Source: Gluconobacter sphaericus NBRC 12467 (GTDB taxonomy: Bacteria > Pseudomonadota > Alphaproteobacteria > Acetobacterales > Acetobacteraceae). From it: 64,000 nucleotides of DNA. Made by a program: the position numbers and the translations under genes. Below the pieces are notes generated by a model that saw only the letters and a list, made by a program, of their open reading frames with translations, was not told the DNA's origin and made no database searches. Positions 16,944 through 25,844 of this stretch are shown one piece after another. Numbering within the stretch: position 1 is the stretch's first letter; each line of letters starts with the position of its first letter. The stretch spans positions 163,081-227,080 of the forward strand of contig NZ_BJMK01000002.1 of the NCBI RefSeq assembly GCF_006539125.1, given 5' to 3'.

Positions 16944-19130
16944 TCAGGTCTTGAGCTGTTCCATGAGCTGGATGCCTTCGGGATTTCCCAGCACGGCGGC
17001 CTTCTCCTGACGTGAAAGGCGTTCCAGCGCGATCTGAATGGATGGTGCCTCTCTCAGCTTGACCAGTCCCACGAGCAGATTGGCATCGATTGGGCCGCCC
17101 GGCTTGCGGGGAGGGGGCAGGGCGCCTTCATGGGCGGCTAAAAGTGTGGCGTTCTGGCGGAGGGCGGCAAAGGCTTCTTCCGGCGGCGCATCGGGAGCAT
17201 GGGCTGCGCGTTCACGCGCGGTGTCGTTTGCGGCGGCGAGCTGAAGGATCGGCGGAGGGGCGGTTTCCTCCTCAATCAATAGAAGCCCGGCACGACGCAG
17301 GCCCAGCCCGACGTCCCGGCTCGCCGTCAGCGCGGCCAGCGGGATGGCGAGCACCAGTCCGAGCAGCACTGGCGTCATCCATAGGAACAGCGCCTGCGAG
17401 ACGGACCATGCCGCAACGGCTAGAAGCAGGCCGAACACGGTGTAGATCCAGTAACCGTGCGCCACCTCCTTCAGCGAGACCCGGCCATCGTCACGGTTCT
17501 GAGCATTCCAGCCGGAATCCCGCCCTAGTAAGATCGAAATGACGCCGGAGGTCTGGATCAGCATGGCAATCGGTGCGATCAGGCCGCCAATCAGGGTTTC
17601 CAGTACGATCGAGACCGCAAGCCGGAACATGCCGCCCGATCCGCGCAGGGCTGCGCGGTCGAATATCATGGCGATGAATGCGAGGGCCTTCGGTGCTAGA
17701 AGAATCCCCATTGTTCCGATGAAGACGAGCTTTGCCTGAACCGGATCGACCCGCGGCCAGTGCGGATAAAGCGTGGGTTTGGTGCCGAAATATTCGGGAT
17801 GATAGAAATGGGACTGGAGCGAGATAAGGATGCCGAAGAGGAGGAACAGCAGCCAGAGCGGGGACATGATGTAGGAGCCGATGCCAGTTAGCATGTGGAC
17901 GCGGCTGACCCAGTGCATTCCCTTCGTGCCAAGGATCTTACTGTGCTGCAGATTACCCTGGCACCAGCGACGGTCGCGGATGGCGACATCCGTCAGGGAC
18001 GGCGGGCTTTCTTCATAGGAGCCGAACAGGCCCGGAACCATGTGAATGGCCCAGCCTCCACGGCGCATGAGTGCGGCTTCCACAAAGTCATGACTGAGGA
18101 TATGCCCGCCAAAGGGGGCCTTACCCTTCAGATGCGGCAGACCGGCCTGTTCGGCGAAGGCCTGAGTACGGATGACGGCGTTATGACCCCAGTAATTACC
18201 TTCCGATCCGTGCCACCACGCGATGCCATGAGCGATCAGCGGTCCATAAACTCGGCCTGCAAACTGCTGCATCCGGGCAAAAAGCGTGCGGCCGCCCACA
18301 ATGACTGGCAGGGTCTGGATCAGGCCTACACCGTTATGCTGCTCCATGGCCGCCGTAATGCGCACGATCAGGCTGCCATCCATGACACTGTCCGCATCGA
18401 GTGTGAGCATCTGCTGATAGGATGAGCCAAACCGCGTGACCCAGTCGCCCAGATTGCCGGCCTTGCGGTCGATATTCTTGTGACGGCGGCGGTAGAAGAT
18501 CCGCCTGTCGCCGTTCGTGGCCTTGCGGAATTCTAGAAAAGCCCGCTCTTCCTGCACCCAGACATCCGGATTGGTGGTGTCGGACAGGATGAAGAAATCG
18601 AAGGCGTCGATCTGCCCGGTCGCTAGAATGCTGTCGTGAATGGCTCGCAGACCGGCGAGGACCCGCATCGGGTCCTCGTTATAGGTCGGCATTAGGACGG
18701 CGGTGCGGCTTTTCAGTTCCGGGAGCGGTCCTGTGCGATGAATGCCGAGCCCCAGTCCGCCCCGCCTGATCAGCGAGACGAAGCCCCCCAGGCAGGACGT
18801 AAAAGACAGGGCAATCCAGAATGCGAGAATGGCGAACAGGAGCAGAATGATGACGCCCAGTGCCGAGACACCGAGCGAGTTGAAGACCTGGTTGATCCTG
18901 TACATGCCGTAGCCCGTCAGCAGCAGCGCACCACCAAAAACGAACAGGCGGCGCAGCCACAGGAAGGAGGGCGTGGTCGGCAGGATACGGAAAGGTCTGC
19001 CGTGACGGTCGGGCTGCTGGTGAAGGTTCTGCTCCTTCATGACCAGCGGCGCTTCCGGCGGCAGGAACGGGGCTGTGGCCGGCCCGGCGGAAGGGGAAAA
19101 TTCGGTCACGGCGTCCAACGATACATCCAT
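16944..19130 (-). CDS. opgH: Glucans biosynthesis glucosyltransferase H
   Basis: A 728-residue polytopic inner-membrane GT2 enzyme that makes and exports the beta-glucan backbone of osmoregulated periplasmic glucans from UDP-glucose. Two membrane helices lie near 60-82 and 90-115, then a cytoplasmic GT domain with MPTYNED (147-153), Asp184 (ILSDTTNPD), the metal-binding DADS at 245-248, SHDF at 346-349 and the RDRRWCQGN motif (385-393) of processive synthases. Further helices lie at about 415-620. The start overlaps the opgG stop by 25 bp, so the two form one operon. The name follows the family; no intact cyclisation partner is seen here. Confidence 0.95.
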   Translation of the reverse strand: MDVSLDAVTEFSPSAGPATAPFLPPEAPLVMKEQNLHQQPDRHGRPFRILPTTPSFLWLRRLFVFGGALLLTGYGMYRINQVFNSLGVSALGVIILLLFAILAFWIALSFTSCLGGFVSLIRRGGLGLGIHRTGPLPELKSRTAVLMPTYNEDPMRVLAGLRAIHDSILATGQIDAFDFFILSDTTNPDVWVQEERAFLEFRKATNGDRRIFYRRRHKNIDRKAGNLGDWVTRFGSSYQQMLTLDADSVMDGSLIVRITAAMEQHNGVGLIQTLPVIVGGRTLFARMQQFAGRVYGPLIAHGIAWWHGSEGNYWGHNAVIRTQAFAEQAGLPHLKGKAPFGGHILSHDFVEAALMRRGGWAIHMVPGLFGSYEESPPSLTDVAIRDRRWCQGNLQHSKILGTKGMHWVSRVHMLTGIGSYIMSPLWLLFLLFGILISLQSHFYHPEYFGTKPTLYPHWPRVDPVQAKLVFIGTMGILLAPKALAFIAMIFDRAALRGSGGMFRLAVSIVLETLIGGLIAPIAMLIQTSGVISILLGRDSGWNAQNRDDGRVSLKEVAHGYWIYTVFGLLLAVAAWSVSQALFLWMTPVLLGLVLAIPLAALTASRDVGLGLRRAGLLLIEEETAPPPILQLAAANDTARERAAHAPDAPPEEAFAALRQNATLLAAHEGALPPPRKPGGPIDANLLVGLVKLREAPSIQIALERLSRQEKAAVLGNPEGIQLMEQLKT

Positions 19131-20668
19131 TTTTCTGAAATCGGACCCTGATCGCTGGCGAGCTGGGCCTGAAGTTCACACATTTTCGCATCGCCGGGCA
19201 CGAACTCAAAGGTTGCGCGCCAGCCCTGGATTTCGGGATTGGGCTCGACCACGACGTTGCGGATCGTGCCGGGTGTGGCTTGCGAGATCAGATGGAAATT
19301 CGTGCCCTGCGGCACGTTCTGGAACGGTGCGCCAGTAAAGTCGATCGCGAAGAACCGTGCATCGGCATGGTCGGTCACACTACCAACCCGCGTTGCAGCA
19401 ACCCGGGCCATCTGGGTCGGCCATGGCGTATCCCAGCCCCAGTACATCCGGTAGATGTAGCTGTATTCCTGTCCGCCCTTTATGGGCTGCTTGGGGCGCC
19501 AGAAGGAGACGATGTTGTCGTTCACTTCGTTTGGCGTCGGGATCTCCACGAGATCGATGGCACCGTCGCCCCAGTTGCCGATGGGCTCGATCCACAGTGA
19601 CGGACGCTTCTGGTAGTTGAGCGCCAGATCCTCGTAGTCGTGGAAGGAGCGCTTGCGCTGCATTAGACCGAAACCGTGCGGGCTGCTGTCCTCGAAAGCC
19701 GAGAACTGGAGATCGGTTGGGTTGATGAGCGGCCGGTAAAGCTGCTGCCCTGCACCCGTCCAGATCTGGAGGGCTTCGCTGTCATGAGCAGCCGGACGCC
19801 AGTCATCGACGTGATTGCGTTCGTTGGCGTCGAAATAGAACATGCCTGTGAGTGGCGCGATCCCTGATTCCGTGATGTCCTGACGCGGGAACAGCGAGGA
19901 CTGCACGTCGAAAACGGTCGTATCACCTGGACGTATGGTGAAGCGGAACGCACCGGTCAGTGACGGGCTGTCGAGCAGCGCATGAATGACGATGGACTCC
20001 ACGCCAGGTTCGGGCTTTTCAAGCCAGAACTCGCGGAACAGGGCGAATTCTTCGCCCTTCGGATTGCCGGTTCCATTCGCGAACGCACGGGCGGACAGAC
20101 CGTAATTCTGTCCCTTGGCCACGGCACGGAAATAGGATGCGCCAAGAAAGACGGCACATTCTTCCATGACGCCCGGCGTGTTGATCGCATAGCGCAGACG
20201 CAGACCCGAAAAGCCGAGATCATCTGTGACGCGCAGGACGGGGTTGGAATAGGTGAAGAGATCGGGGTCGTAGGGGATGGGCGTGGACTGCCCGCCCGTG
20301 ACCTCGTTCATGCCGATCCGCGGTTTGTACAGGAAGCCGCGCGGGAAGAATTCCACGTCGAACGCCAGGTTCTGACCATGCCACAGCGCCTTCTCTGGAT
20401 TGAAGGCAATGCTGCGGAACTGGTCGAAATCCATGTTCGCGATGGCATTTGGCAACGTCGGAGACGGCGGGGAATAGGGCTTCTTCGACAGGCGCTGCGC
20501 CAGAAGGCGGACCGTGCCATCGTCAAAGGGCGTCGATTCCGGTGCGGCGGTTCCGGCTGATGGAGAAGCCGCTGTGGCTGTGGACTGGGCATGGGCCATA
20601 CGGGAGGCTGTTCCCAGAAGGGTCAGTCCGGCCCCAAGCTTGACCAGATCACGGCGCAGGATACTCAT
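19106..20668 (-). CDS. opgG: Periplasmic glucan biosynthesis protein, OpgG/OpgD family
   Basis: A 520-residue periplasmic protein that works with OpgH to shape or branch osmoregulated periplasmic glucans. The N terminus MSILRRDLVKLGAGLTL looks like a twin-arginine signal (cleavage near AHAQ), as in OpgD. The rest shows the MdoG beta-sandwich pattern (PRGFLYKPRIGMNEVTGG, SFHDYEDLALNYQKRPSLW, YSYIYRMYWGWDTPW). The signal type means OpgD is an equally good name; the operon with opgH favours OpgG. GGGAAGAG lies immediately before the ATG. Confidence 0.92.
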   Translation of the reverse strand: MSILRRDLVKLGAGLTLLGTASRMAHAQSTATAASPSAGTAAPESTPFDDGTVRLLAQRLSKKPYSPPSPTLPNAIANMDFDQFRSIAFNPEKALWHGQNLAFDVEFFPRGFLYKPRIGMNEVTGGQSTPIPYDPDLFTYSNPVLRVTDDLGFSGLRLRYAINTPGVMEECAVFLGASYFRAVAKGQNYGLSARAFANGTGNPKGEEFALFREFWLEKPEPGVESIVIHALLDSPSLTGAFRFTIRPGDTTVFDVQSSLFPRQDITESGIAPLTGMFYFDANERNHVDDWRPAAHDSEALQIWTGAGQQLYRPLINPTDLQFSAFEDSSPHGFGLMQRKRSFHDYEDLALNYQKRPSLWIEPIGNWGDGAIDLVEIPTPNEVNDNIVSFWRPKQPIKGGQEYSYIYRMYWGWDTPWPTQMARVAATRVGSVTDHADARFFAIDFTGAPFQNVPQGTNFHLISQATPGTIRNVVVEPNPEIQGWRATFEFVPGDAKMCELQAQLASDQGPISEKWMYRWTP

Positions 20669-20790
20669 ACTCTTCCCAATATCCCAGTTTCTGTCGGCAT
20701 CTCCGAAACGAGGCCCGATTTTCCAGCGATACGCCGGAAGCCTTGCGTTGCGAAGAGCCCTTCTATGACGAGGACGTTATTTCACAAGGG

Positions 20791-20820
20791 TTGACGCGGC
20801 CTTTTTATGGCATGCGTCAA
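20791..20820. repeat. Inverted repeat between opgG and bioD
   Basis: TTGACGC at 20791-20797 pairs with GCGTCAA at 20814-20820, with partial GGCC/GGC pairing inside. It lies about 10 bases beyond the bioD stop and may be a weak terminator of the bio operon or part of the opgG promoter region. Confidence 0.4.
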
Positions 20821-20829
20821 GATGACACA

Positions 20830-21480
20830 TTATTGTGAAATCTGTTGCTGCAAGACATCAAGTAACGGAACGTGGCCTGATAATCCAGAGACGACCGTTT
20901 CCGTTATCGCGTCAAGCTGCGGAATTCTAAACAGGATATTCGTTTTTCCGAAGTGTGCAATATCGTATTCATTTCCGGGGTTGGACGGTCCGACCGGAAC
21001 CACACCCAGAACCGGAATACCGCGTCGCCGCAAAGCCTCAAGGCTCAGAAGTGTGTGATTGATCGTCCCCAGTCCGCTGCGTGTGACCAGCACGACCGGC
21101 AGGTCAAGGCTGTTGATCAGGTCTACGATCATCATGTCTTCACGCACCGGCACCATCAGGCCACCCGCGCCTTCCACAACCAGCGGTCCCTGCACCTGCG
21201 GCAGAACAAGTCGTCCCGGATTGACGGTCACGTTTTCCAGATAGCCCGCTGCAAGCGGGGCAAGCGGGGCCTGAAAGGCATAGGCGGGGGGAATGATCCG
21301 CGCAGGAGACATCCCTGCAAGCTCCCGCACTGTCGGCGTATCGCCTTCCTCATCCGCAAGACCGGTCTGAAGCGGCTTCCAGTAGGTGGCGTTCCAGGCG
21401 CGGCATAGAATGGCGCTGACCAGCGTCTTGCCGATCCCGGTATCCGTTCCCGTGACGAAAACCCCGCGTTGAAAGTTCAT
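20830..21480 (-). CDS. bioD: Dethiobiotin synthetase
   Basis: A 216-residue enzyme that closes the ureido ring of dethiobiotin from 7,8-diaminopelargonate, CO2 and ATP. It has the P-loop GTDTGIGKT (10-18), KPLQTG with the carbamate-site lysine (about 35-40), and VVEGAGGLMVPV (about 100-111). Length is normal. The ATG overlaps the bioC stop as ATGA. It is the last gene of the bio operon; bioB is not in the window. Confidence 0.95.
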   Translation of the reverse strand: MNFQRGVFVTGTDTGIGKTLVSAILCRAWNATYWKPLQTGLADEEGDTPTVRELAGMSPARIIPPAYAFQAPLAPLAAGYLENVTVNPGRLVLPQVQGPLVVEGAGGLMVPVREDMMIVDLINSLDLPVVLVTRSGLGTINHTLLSLEALRRRGIPVLGVVPVGPSNPGNEYDIAHFGKTNILFRIPQLDAITETVVSGLSGHVPLLDVLQQQISQ

Positions 21481-22289
21481 GGCTCTGTCCTTTCCGTTTT
21501 TTCGACGGATTTCACGAATGTCCCGATGCCGATCTGATAGGTCACGCTGGAACTTGTACGATCAAAATGCCGCATGGCCCGGCGCAGGGTCGCAGTGCTG
21601 GCGGGAGAGCTGCCGATGCGAGGAATTGACGCGCCGATTTGCCGCAGACCTCGCAGGAACATACGCGCGCTGTCCACAGGGTCATGCAGGGTCAGCACTT
21701 CCCATGTTCCTGTGCCACCGGCGGGCCACTCGGCTTGCACCGTCTGTGCAGATGGATAATCCGGTACCCCACAGGGCGCGCATTCAGCCAGGCAGGCCTG
21801 CTTCCATTCGTCCAGACTACCCTGTAGCAGTGTCGTGACCATCAGCTGCCCTTGTGGCGCCAGCAGGTTGCAAAGCCTCTGCAAACCGTCACTGCGGTTC
21901 GAGAACCATTGCAGGCACAGGCTGGAGGCAATCAGATCGAACGGACCGGACGTATCCGGGTGTTCTGCGTCCATGACGTGAAAGCGGGTGGCTTCTCCCG
22001 AAAGTCGCTGACGTGCCCGTGCGATCATGCCAGGCGCCAGATCGGTCGCGAGCAGGCTGGCCTGCGGAAATTGATCCGCTAGTTGGGCTGTCAGGAAGCC
22101 GGTACCACAGCCGAATTCCAGAATGGACGCGGGAGCATCATCTGCTGTAGCGGCCCGGATGCGATCCATCAGTGCCATGGCGCAGCGACGCTGAAGATGG
22201 GCAGCGGCGTCATAGTCCTGCGCCGCGTCAAATCGTGCGGCGATGTTGTTTCGGCGCAGGAGGTTTTCGGGAGTATCAGCGTGGGTCAT
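21477..22289 (-). CDS. bioC: Malonyl-ACP O-methyltransferase BioC
   Basis: A 270-residue SAM-dependent methyltransferase. ATG 22289 is chosen because homology begins at MTHADTPENLLRRNNIAARFD; the longer upstream frame would run through the preceding gene. Motif I (ILEFGCGTGFLTAQLA) and the acidic residue after strand 2 (ATDLAPGMI) form the SAM site. BioC methylates malonyl-ACP so that fatty-acid synthesis can build the pimeloyl chain. It overlaps the esterase gene upstream by 14 bp and bioD downstream by 4 bp. Membership in the operon fixes the role better than sequence alone. Confidence 0.88.
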   Translation of the reverse strand: MTHADTPENLLRRNNIAARFDAAQDYDAAAHLQRRCAMALMDRIRAATADDAPASILEFGCGTGFLTAQLADQFPQASLLATDLAPGMIARARQRLSGEATRFHVMDAEHPDTSGPFDLIASSLCLQWFSNRSDGLQRLCNLLAPQGQLMVTTLLQGSLDEWKQACLAECAPCGVPDYPSAQTVQAEWPAGGTGTWEVLTLHDPVDSARMFLRGLRQIGASIPRIGSSPASTATLRRAMRHFDRTSSSVTYQIGIGTFVKSVEKTERTEP

Positions 22290-22902
22290 CGAGCCACCGC
22301 CGCACGAAGTTTGCGCAGAATTCAGGGTGAGTGAGGGGCAGAAGATGCTTGCCTTCAACCCGTTCGCCCGGTGTTGTAAAACCGGCCTTGGCGGCACCGA
22401 ACGGATCGTCGGTTCCCGTCATCCAGTGTAGTTTGTTCTTCCAATTCGCAGCCTGTGAGCGACAGTCCAGGGACTGGAGCTCTTCCAGTCCCTGCGCCAG
22501 TGCATCCACATCCGGTGTGCCGGGAAGTGGCGCATCCGTTCCACAAAGCGCACGGAAATCGTGCAGAACGCTGGCCGGATCACGCTTCAGGCGCGCGCGC
22601 ATCCGGATTAGGACTCTCTCGGGTGTGCCGTCCGGGAAATCTGGTGCGGCTGTGAAACGCGGAAAGCCGTTGAAAAACACTAGTCCCTCACACCCTGACA
22701 GGTCTTGTCCCAGCAGGGCCAGCGATCCTGCCGAATGCCCGACAGCCAGATAGGGCGTTTGCGGCAGGGGCGGGCGATGTTCTGAGCCGAAATATCCGCA
22801 ATCCACGATCTGTGTGCTCACATCCGGCAGATGCGCCAGCATCGCTGCCCAGAAGGACGCGTCAAACCCCCAGCCATGCATAAGATACAGCGCCCGTGTC
22901 AT
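22276..22902 (-). CDS. Alpha/beta hydrolase, probable pimeloyl-ACP methyl ester esterase (BioH/BioG role)
   Basis: A 208-residue alpha/beta hydrolase. HGWGFD (9-14) gives the oxyanion region, GHSAGS the nucleophile Ser57, and the late motif GKHLLPLTHPEF holds the candidate catalytic His (186 or 192), with an Asp in TGTDDPFG near 161. It is shorter than E. coli BioH (about 256 residues). It sits between bioF and bioC with overlaps on both sides, so it most likely removes the methyl ester from pimeloyl-ACP, ending the BioC-BioH route. The function is inferred from the operon; it is too divergent for me to name as BioH or BioG. Confidence 0.8.
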   Translation of the reverse strand: MTRALYLMHGWGFDASFWAAMLAHLPDVSTQIVDCGYFGSEHRPPLPQTPYLAVGHSAGSLALLGQDLSGCEGLVFFNGFPRFTAAPDFPDGTPERVLIRMRARLKRDPASVLHDFRALCGTDAPLPGTPDVDALAQGLEELQSLDCRSQAANWKNKLHWMTGTDDPFGAAKAGFTTPGERVEGKHLLPLTHPEFCANFVRRWLDDPR

Positions 22903-24077
22903 GCGATGTCTCTTGTCAGAGCGATGACGGCCTGCCCCAGACGGTCGATTTCCGAATCGTTTAGCCGGGCGTGGAGCGCCAGCCGTAGTCGCGCGGTTCC
23001 GGCTGGAACGGTCGGTGGGCGGATCGCTACCGTCAGGAACCCGGCCTCCTCAAGTCCGGCTGCGACCTGCATTGCGCGTTCGGACTCTCCGATCAGGACA
23101 GGAACAATCTGTGTCGTGGAGTCGGCTGTGGACAGTCCAGCCCCGTGCAGCATGGTCCGAAGCCGTTCTGCCTGTCCAAGCAACTGGGCGCGTTCCACAT
23201 TCAGGCCCGGTACGACATCCAGTGCTGCGTCAATTGCGCCCAGAACCGCAGGGGGTAGGGCCGTGCTGTAAATAAAGCCCGACGCATGATTCACCAGATA
23301 GTCGCAGAGCGGTTTCGAGCCCGTGATATATGCGCCCATGCCGCCCAGCGCCTTGCTGCACGTTCCCATCGTCAGATCGGCCATTCCGCAGGACAATCCG
23401 CGACCCTTTGGCCCTAGAACGCCGGTCGCATGGGCTTCGTCCACATAAAGGAATGCCCCGGCCCGGTCCGCCAGTGCGCGCAGGGCCGGAATATCGGCGC
23501 GGTCTCCGTCCATGGAGAATACGCTCTCCGTCACGATCATCCGCAATCCGGGTTTTTCGGCCTCGCGGGCCAGCAAGGTTTCTAGATGGGATAGGTCGTT
23601 ATGCCGGAAGCGAATCTGTCGCACGCCGGCCGCTGCGCAGCCATGATGCAGGCTGGCATGGTTCAACCGGTCCGAAAACACCAGCATCGGCGCGCCTGTT
23701 CGGGCCACGGATAGCGCACAGAGTGCAGGCATGACGGAGGCGTTGGCCTGCCAGCCCGAGGCGAACAGGATCGCATCTTCGCAGCCCTTGAAGGTGGCCA
23801 TTTTCGTCTCGACCCGCCGGTGCAGGTCCAGCGTTCCGCTGACCAGCCGAGAGGCGCGCGCGCCTGTCCCGAAGCGCAGCGCCCAGTCGGCAGCGCGTTC
23901 GCGCAGCAGCAGATGATCCGCCAGCCCGAGATAGTCGTTGGACGACACATCCAGCATCTGTCGCCCGTCACGGACGATCATGCCGTCCTGCCGGAGCACT
24001 GGACGCAGGGTCCGGCGCGTTCCGGCGACTTCGCGTTCAGTCAGGGTGGCTGTGAAATGGTTGTCGAACAGGCTCAT
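22899..24077 (-). CDS. bioF: 8-amino-7-oxononanoate synthase
   Basis: A 392-residue PLP enzyme of the alpha-oxoamine synthase family that condenses pimeloyl-ACP with alanine. Visible features: SSNDYLGLADH (about 45-55), the Ser/His pocket (RLNHASLHHGC), VDEAHATGVLGPKGRG with the PLP-ring Asp, and the Schiff-base lysine in MGTCSKALGGMGAYI. Length is normal. It overlaps bioA upstream and the esterase gene downstream by 4 bp each, so the operon is translationally coupled. Confidence 0.96.
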   Translation of the reverse strand: MSLFDNHFTATLTEREVAGTRRTLRPVLRQDGMIVRDGRQMLDVSSNDYLGLADHLLLRERAADWALRFGTGARASRLVSGTLDLHRRVETKMATFKGCEDAILFASGWQANASVMPALCALSVARTGAPMLVFSDRLNHASLHHGCAAAGVRQIRFRHNDLSHLETLLAREAEKPGLRMIVTESVFSMDGDRADIPALRALADRAGAFLYVDEAHATGVLGPKGRGLSCGMADLTMGTCSKALGGMGAYITGSKPLCDYLVNHASGFIYSTALPPAVLGAIDAALDVVPGLNVERAQLLGQAERLRTMLHGAGLSTADSTTQIVPVLIGESERAMQVAAGLEEAGFLTVAIRPPTVPAGTARLRLALHARLNDSEIDRLGQAVIALTRDIA

Positions 24078-25354
24078 GCGGCCTCCCGCAACACGTCCAC
24101 GATGGCTGTCGTCAGGCGCGTGAGTTCTTCGGGCTTGATCGTGAAGGCGGGCGTCAGATAGACGATGTTGCGGAAAGGCCGGATCCAGACACCGCGCTCC
24201 ACAAAGGCGCGGCGCAGGGCATCCGGATTGTCCAGCGTCTCAAGCTCCACCACGCCGATTGCACCAAGGACGCGTACATCCCTGACGCCGGGCAGCGTGC
24301 GGCATGGCTCCAACTCCCGCGACAGCTGGGCCGCGATGGCCGCGACCTGCTCCAGTCGCGGCTCGGTCTCGAACAGGTCGAGCGACGCATTGGCAACTGC
24401 GCAGGCCAGTGGATTGGCCATGAATGTTGGCCCGTGCATCAGGGCGTGTCCCGCGTTGTCGGACAGGAACGCTTCGAAGACACCCTGTCGCGCCACTGTG
24501 GCCGCCAGCGCCATGGTTCCGCCTGTCAGGGCTTTCGAGAGCGCCACGATATCCGGCACGACCCCTGCCTGTTCGCAGGCGAACATCGTCCCGGTGCGTC
24601 CAAAACCGGTGAAGATCTCATCCAGGATCAGCAAAGTCCCGTGCCGATCGCACAGTTTGCGCAGACGGCGCAGGACCTCGGGGTCATGAAACAGCATGCC
24701 GCCCGCCCCCTGAACGAGAGGCTCTGTGACTATTGCTGCGATGCTGTCGCCACGTTCTGCCAGCAGCGCTTCAAGCTGCGCCAGACTGGCCGCGTCTACG
24801 GGCAGATCGGCCAGAACCTGTTCGGGCAGAACGCCGGCGAACAGGCTGTGCATGCCTTCCTCGGGGTCGCAGATGGACATCATACCCAGCGTGTCCCCGT
24901 GATACCCGCCGCGGAAAGACAGAATTTTCTGCCGTCCTTCTGTGCCTTGGTTGATGTGGTACTGCACGGCCATCTTAATCGCGACTTCCATCGCGACCGA
25001 CCCGGAATCGGTGAAGAACACGCGCTCCAGATCCCCCGGCAGCATTGCCGCCAGTCGTGCGGCCAGACGGATGGCGGGTTCATGCACCATCCCGCCGAAC
25101 ATCACATGCGGCATCCGCTCCGCCTGCCGGACCAGCGCCGCATGAATGTGTGGATGGCTGTAGCCATGACAGGCCGTCCACCATGCCGCCACGCCATCCA
25201 CAAGCTCGCGTCCATCCGCAAGTGTGATCCGGCTTGCCGAAGTGCTGACGGCTTCCACAGGGAAAGGCGCGGTTTGCATCTGGGTATAAGGCAGCCACAG
25301 ATTCGGCTGGTCAGCGGCGGTCAGGTGATGGGCGGAAGGAGCTTTGCGAGACAT
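24074..25354 (-). CDS. bioA: Adenosylmethionine-8-amino-7-oxononanoate transaminase
   Basis: A 426-residue class III aminotransferase that makes 7,8-diaminopelargonate with SAM as amino donor. I start it at ATG 25354 (MSRKAPSAHHL); the frame is open about 90 codons further up but that part has no family character and overlaps the promoter. Motifs: LWLPYTQMQ near the N terminus, WWTACHGYSHP, GGYHGDTLGMMS, ILDEIFTGFGRTG and the PLP-lysine region VALSKALTGGTMALAATV. First gene of bioA-bioF-esterase-bioC-bioD. Confidence 0.95.
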   Translation of the reverse strand: MSRKAPSAHHLTAADQPNLWLPYTQMQTAPFPVEAVSTSASRITLADGRELVDGVAAWWTACHGYSHPHIHAALVRQAERMPHVMFGGMVHEPAIRLAARLAAMLPGDLERVFFTDSGSVAMEVAIKMAVQYHINQGTEGRQKILSFRGGYHGDTLGMMSICDPEEGMHSLFAGVLPEQVLADLPVDAASLAQLEALLAERGDSIAAIVTEPLVQGAGGMLFHDPEVLRRLRKLCDRHGTLLILDEIFTGFGRTGTMFACEQAGVVPDIVALSKALTGGTMALAATVARQGVFEAFLSDNAGHALMHGPTFMANPLACAVANASLDLFETEPRLEQVAAIAAQLSRELEPCRTLPGVRDVRVLGAIGVVELETLDNPDALRRAFVERGVWIRPFRNIVYLTPAFTIKPEELTRLTTAIVDVLREAA

Positions 25355-25451
25355 GGTGTGCGTTTTCCCGCATGGCTCGGGGTGAGTCCATCCCCTGCCT
25401 TCCATGAGGTTCCGGGAAAGGAGCAAGATCGTTCCGTAGCCGGCACACCGT

Positions 25452-25481
25452 ATCATAAAAAGGTCACGTTCCTTTAAGCAA
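25452..25481 (-). promoter_or_regulatory. Candidate sigma-70 promoter of the bio operon
   Basis: On the minus strand TTGCTT (25481-25476) and TATGAT (25457-25452) are separated by 18 bases, about 98 bases before the bioA ATG. No convincing BioR operator (TTAT-x-x-ATAA type) was seen, so control is open. Confidence 0.5.
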
Positions 25482-25604
25482 CGATATGGCATGAGCCTCG
25501 TTAGTGACGCGTTCCAGATCGGTGGAGCCCTGAGGAGGGGCTCGTGTGGAACGTGGAAACATTTTGTGCTCCCGACGTGGGAGTCATGACGAGGTTGAAG
25601 GCCA

Positions 25605-25811
25605 ATGCTGAGTTCCAAGGTCATTCATGTCGATGGTGTCTTTCTGGGGACGGCCATCATGAGTGGAAGCCTGAGCACCCTGCGTTTCTATGCCACGCAT
25701 GAGAGCGTGCGCGCGCTTCACAACGCCTGCATGCCGGATTTCGGAGTACTGTATGCTCAGGTCAAAAGCCTGTTCAACCGCAGCCGCCTGCTGACGCCGC
25801 AAGTCGCCTGA
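25605..25811 (+). CDS. Small hypothetical protein
   Basis: A 68-residue ORF with ATG 25605, a GAGG and AAGG stretch 5-15 bases upstream, and GC-biased third positions. The sequence (VIHVDGVFLGTAIMSGSL, then FYATHESVRALHNACMPDF) reads like a compact alpha/beta domain and not like a shadow of another gene. It lies between the divergent bio promoter and selO. Function unknown. Confidence 0.5.
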   Translation: MLSSKVIHVDGVFLGTAIMSGSLSTLRFYATHESVRALHNACMPDFGVLYAQVKSLFNRSRLLTPQVA

Positions 25812-25844
25812 TCCGGCTGTTCTGATCCTTTTCCCTGCGGTGCG

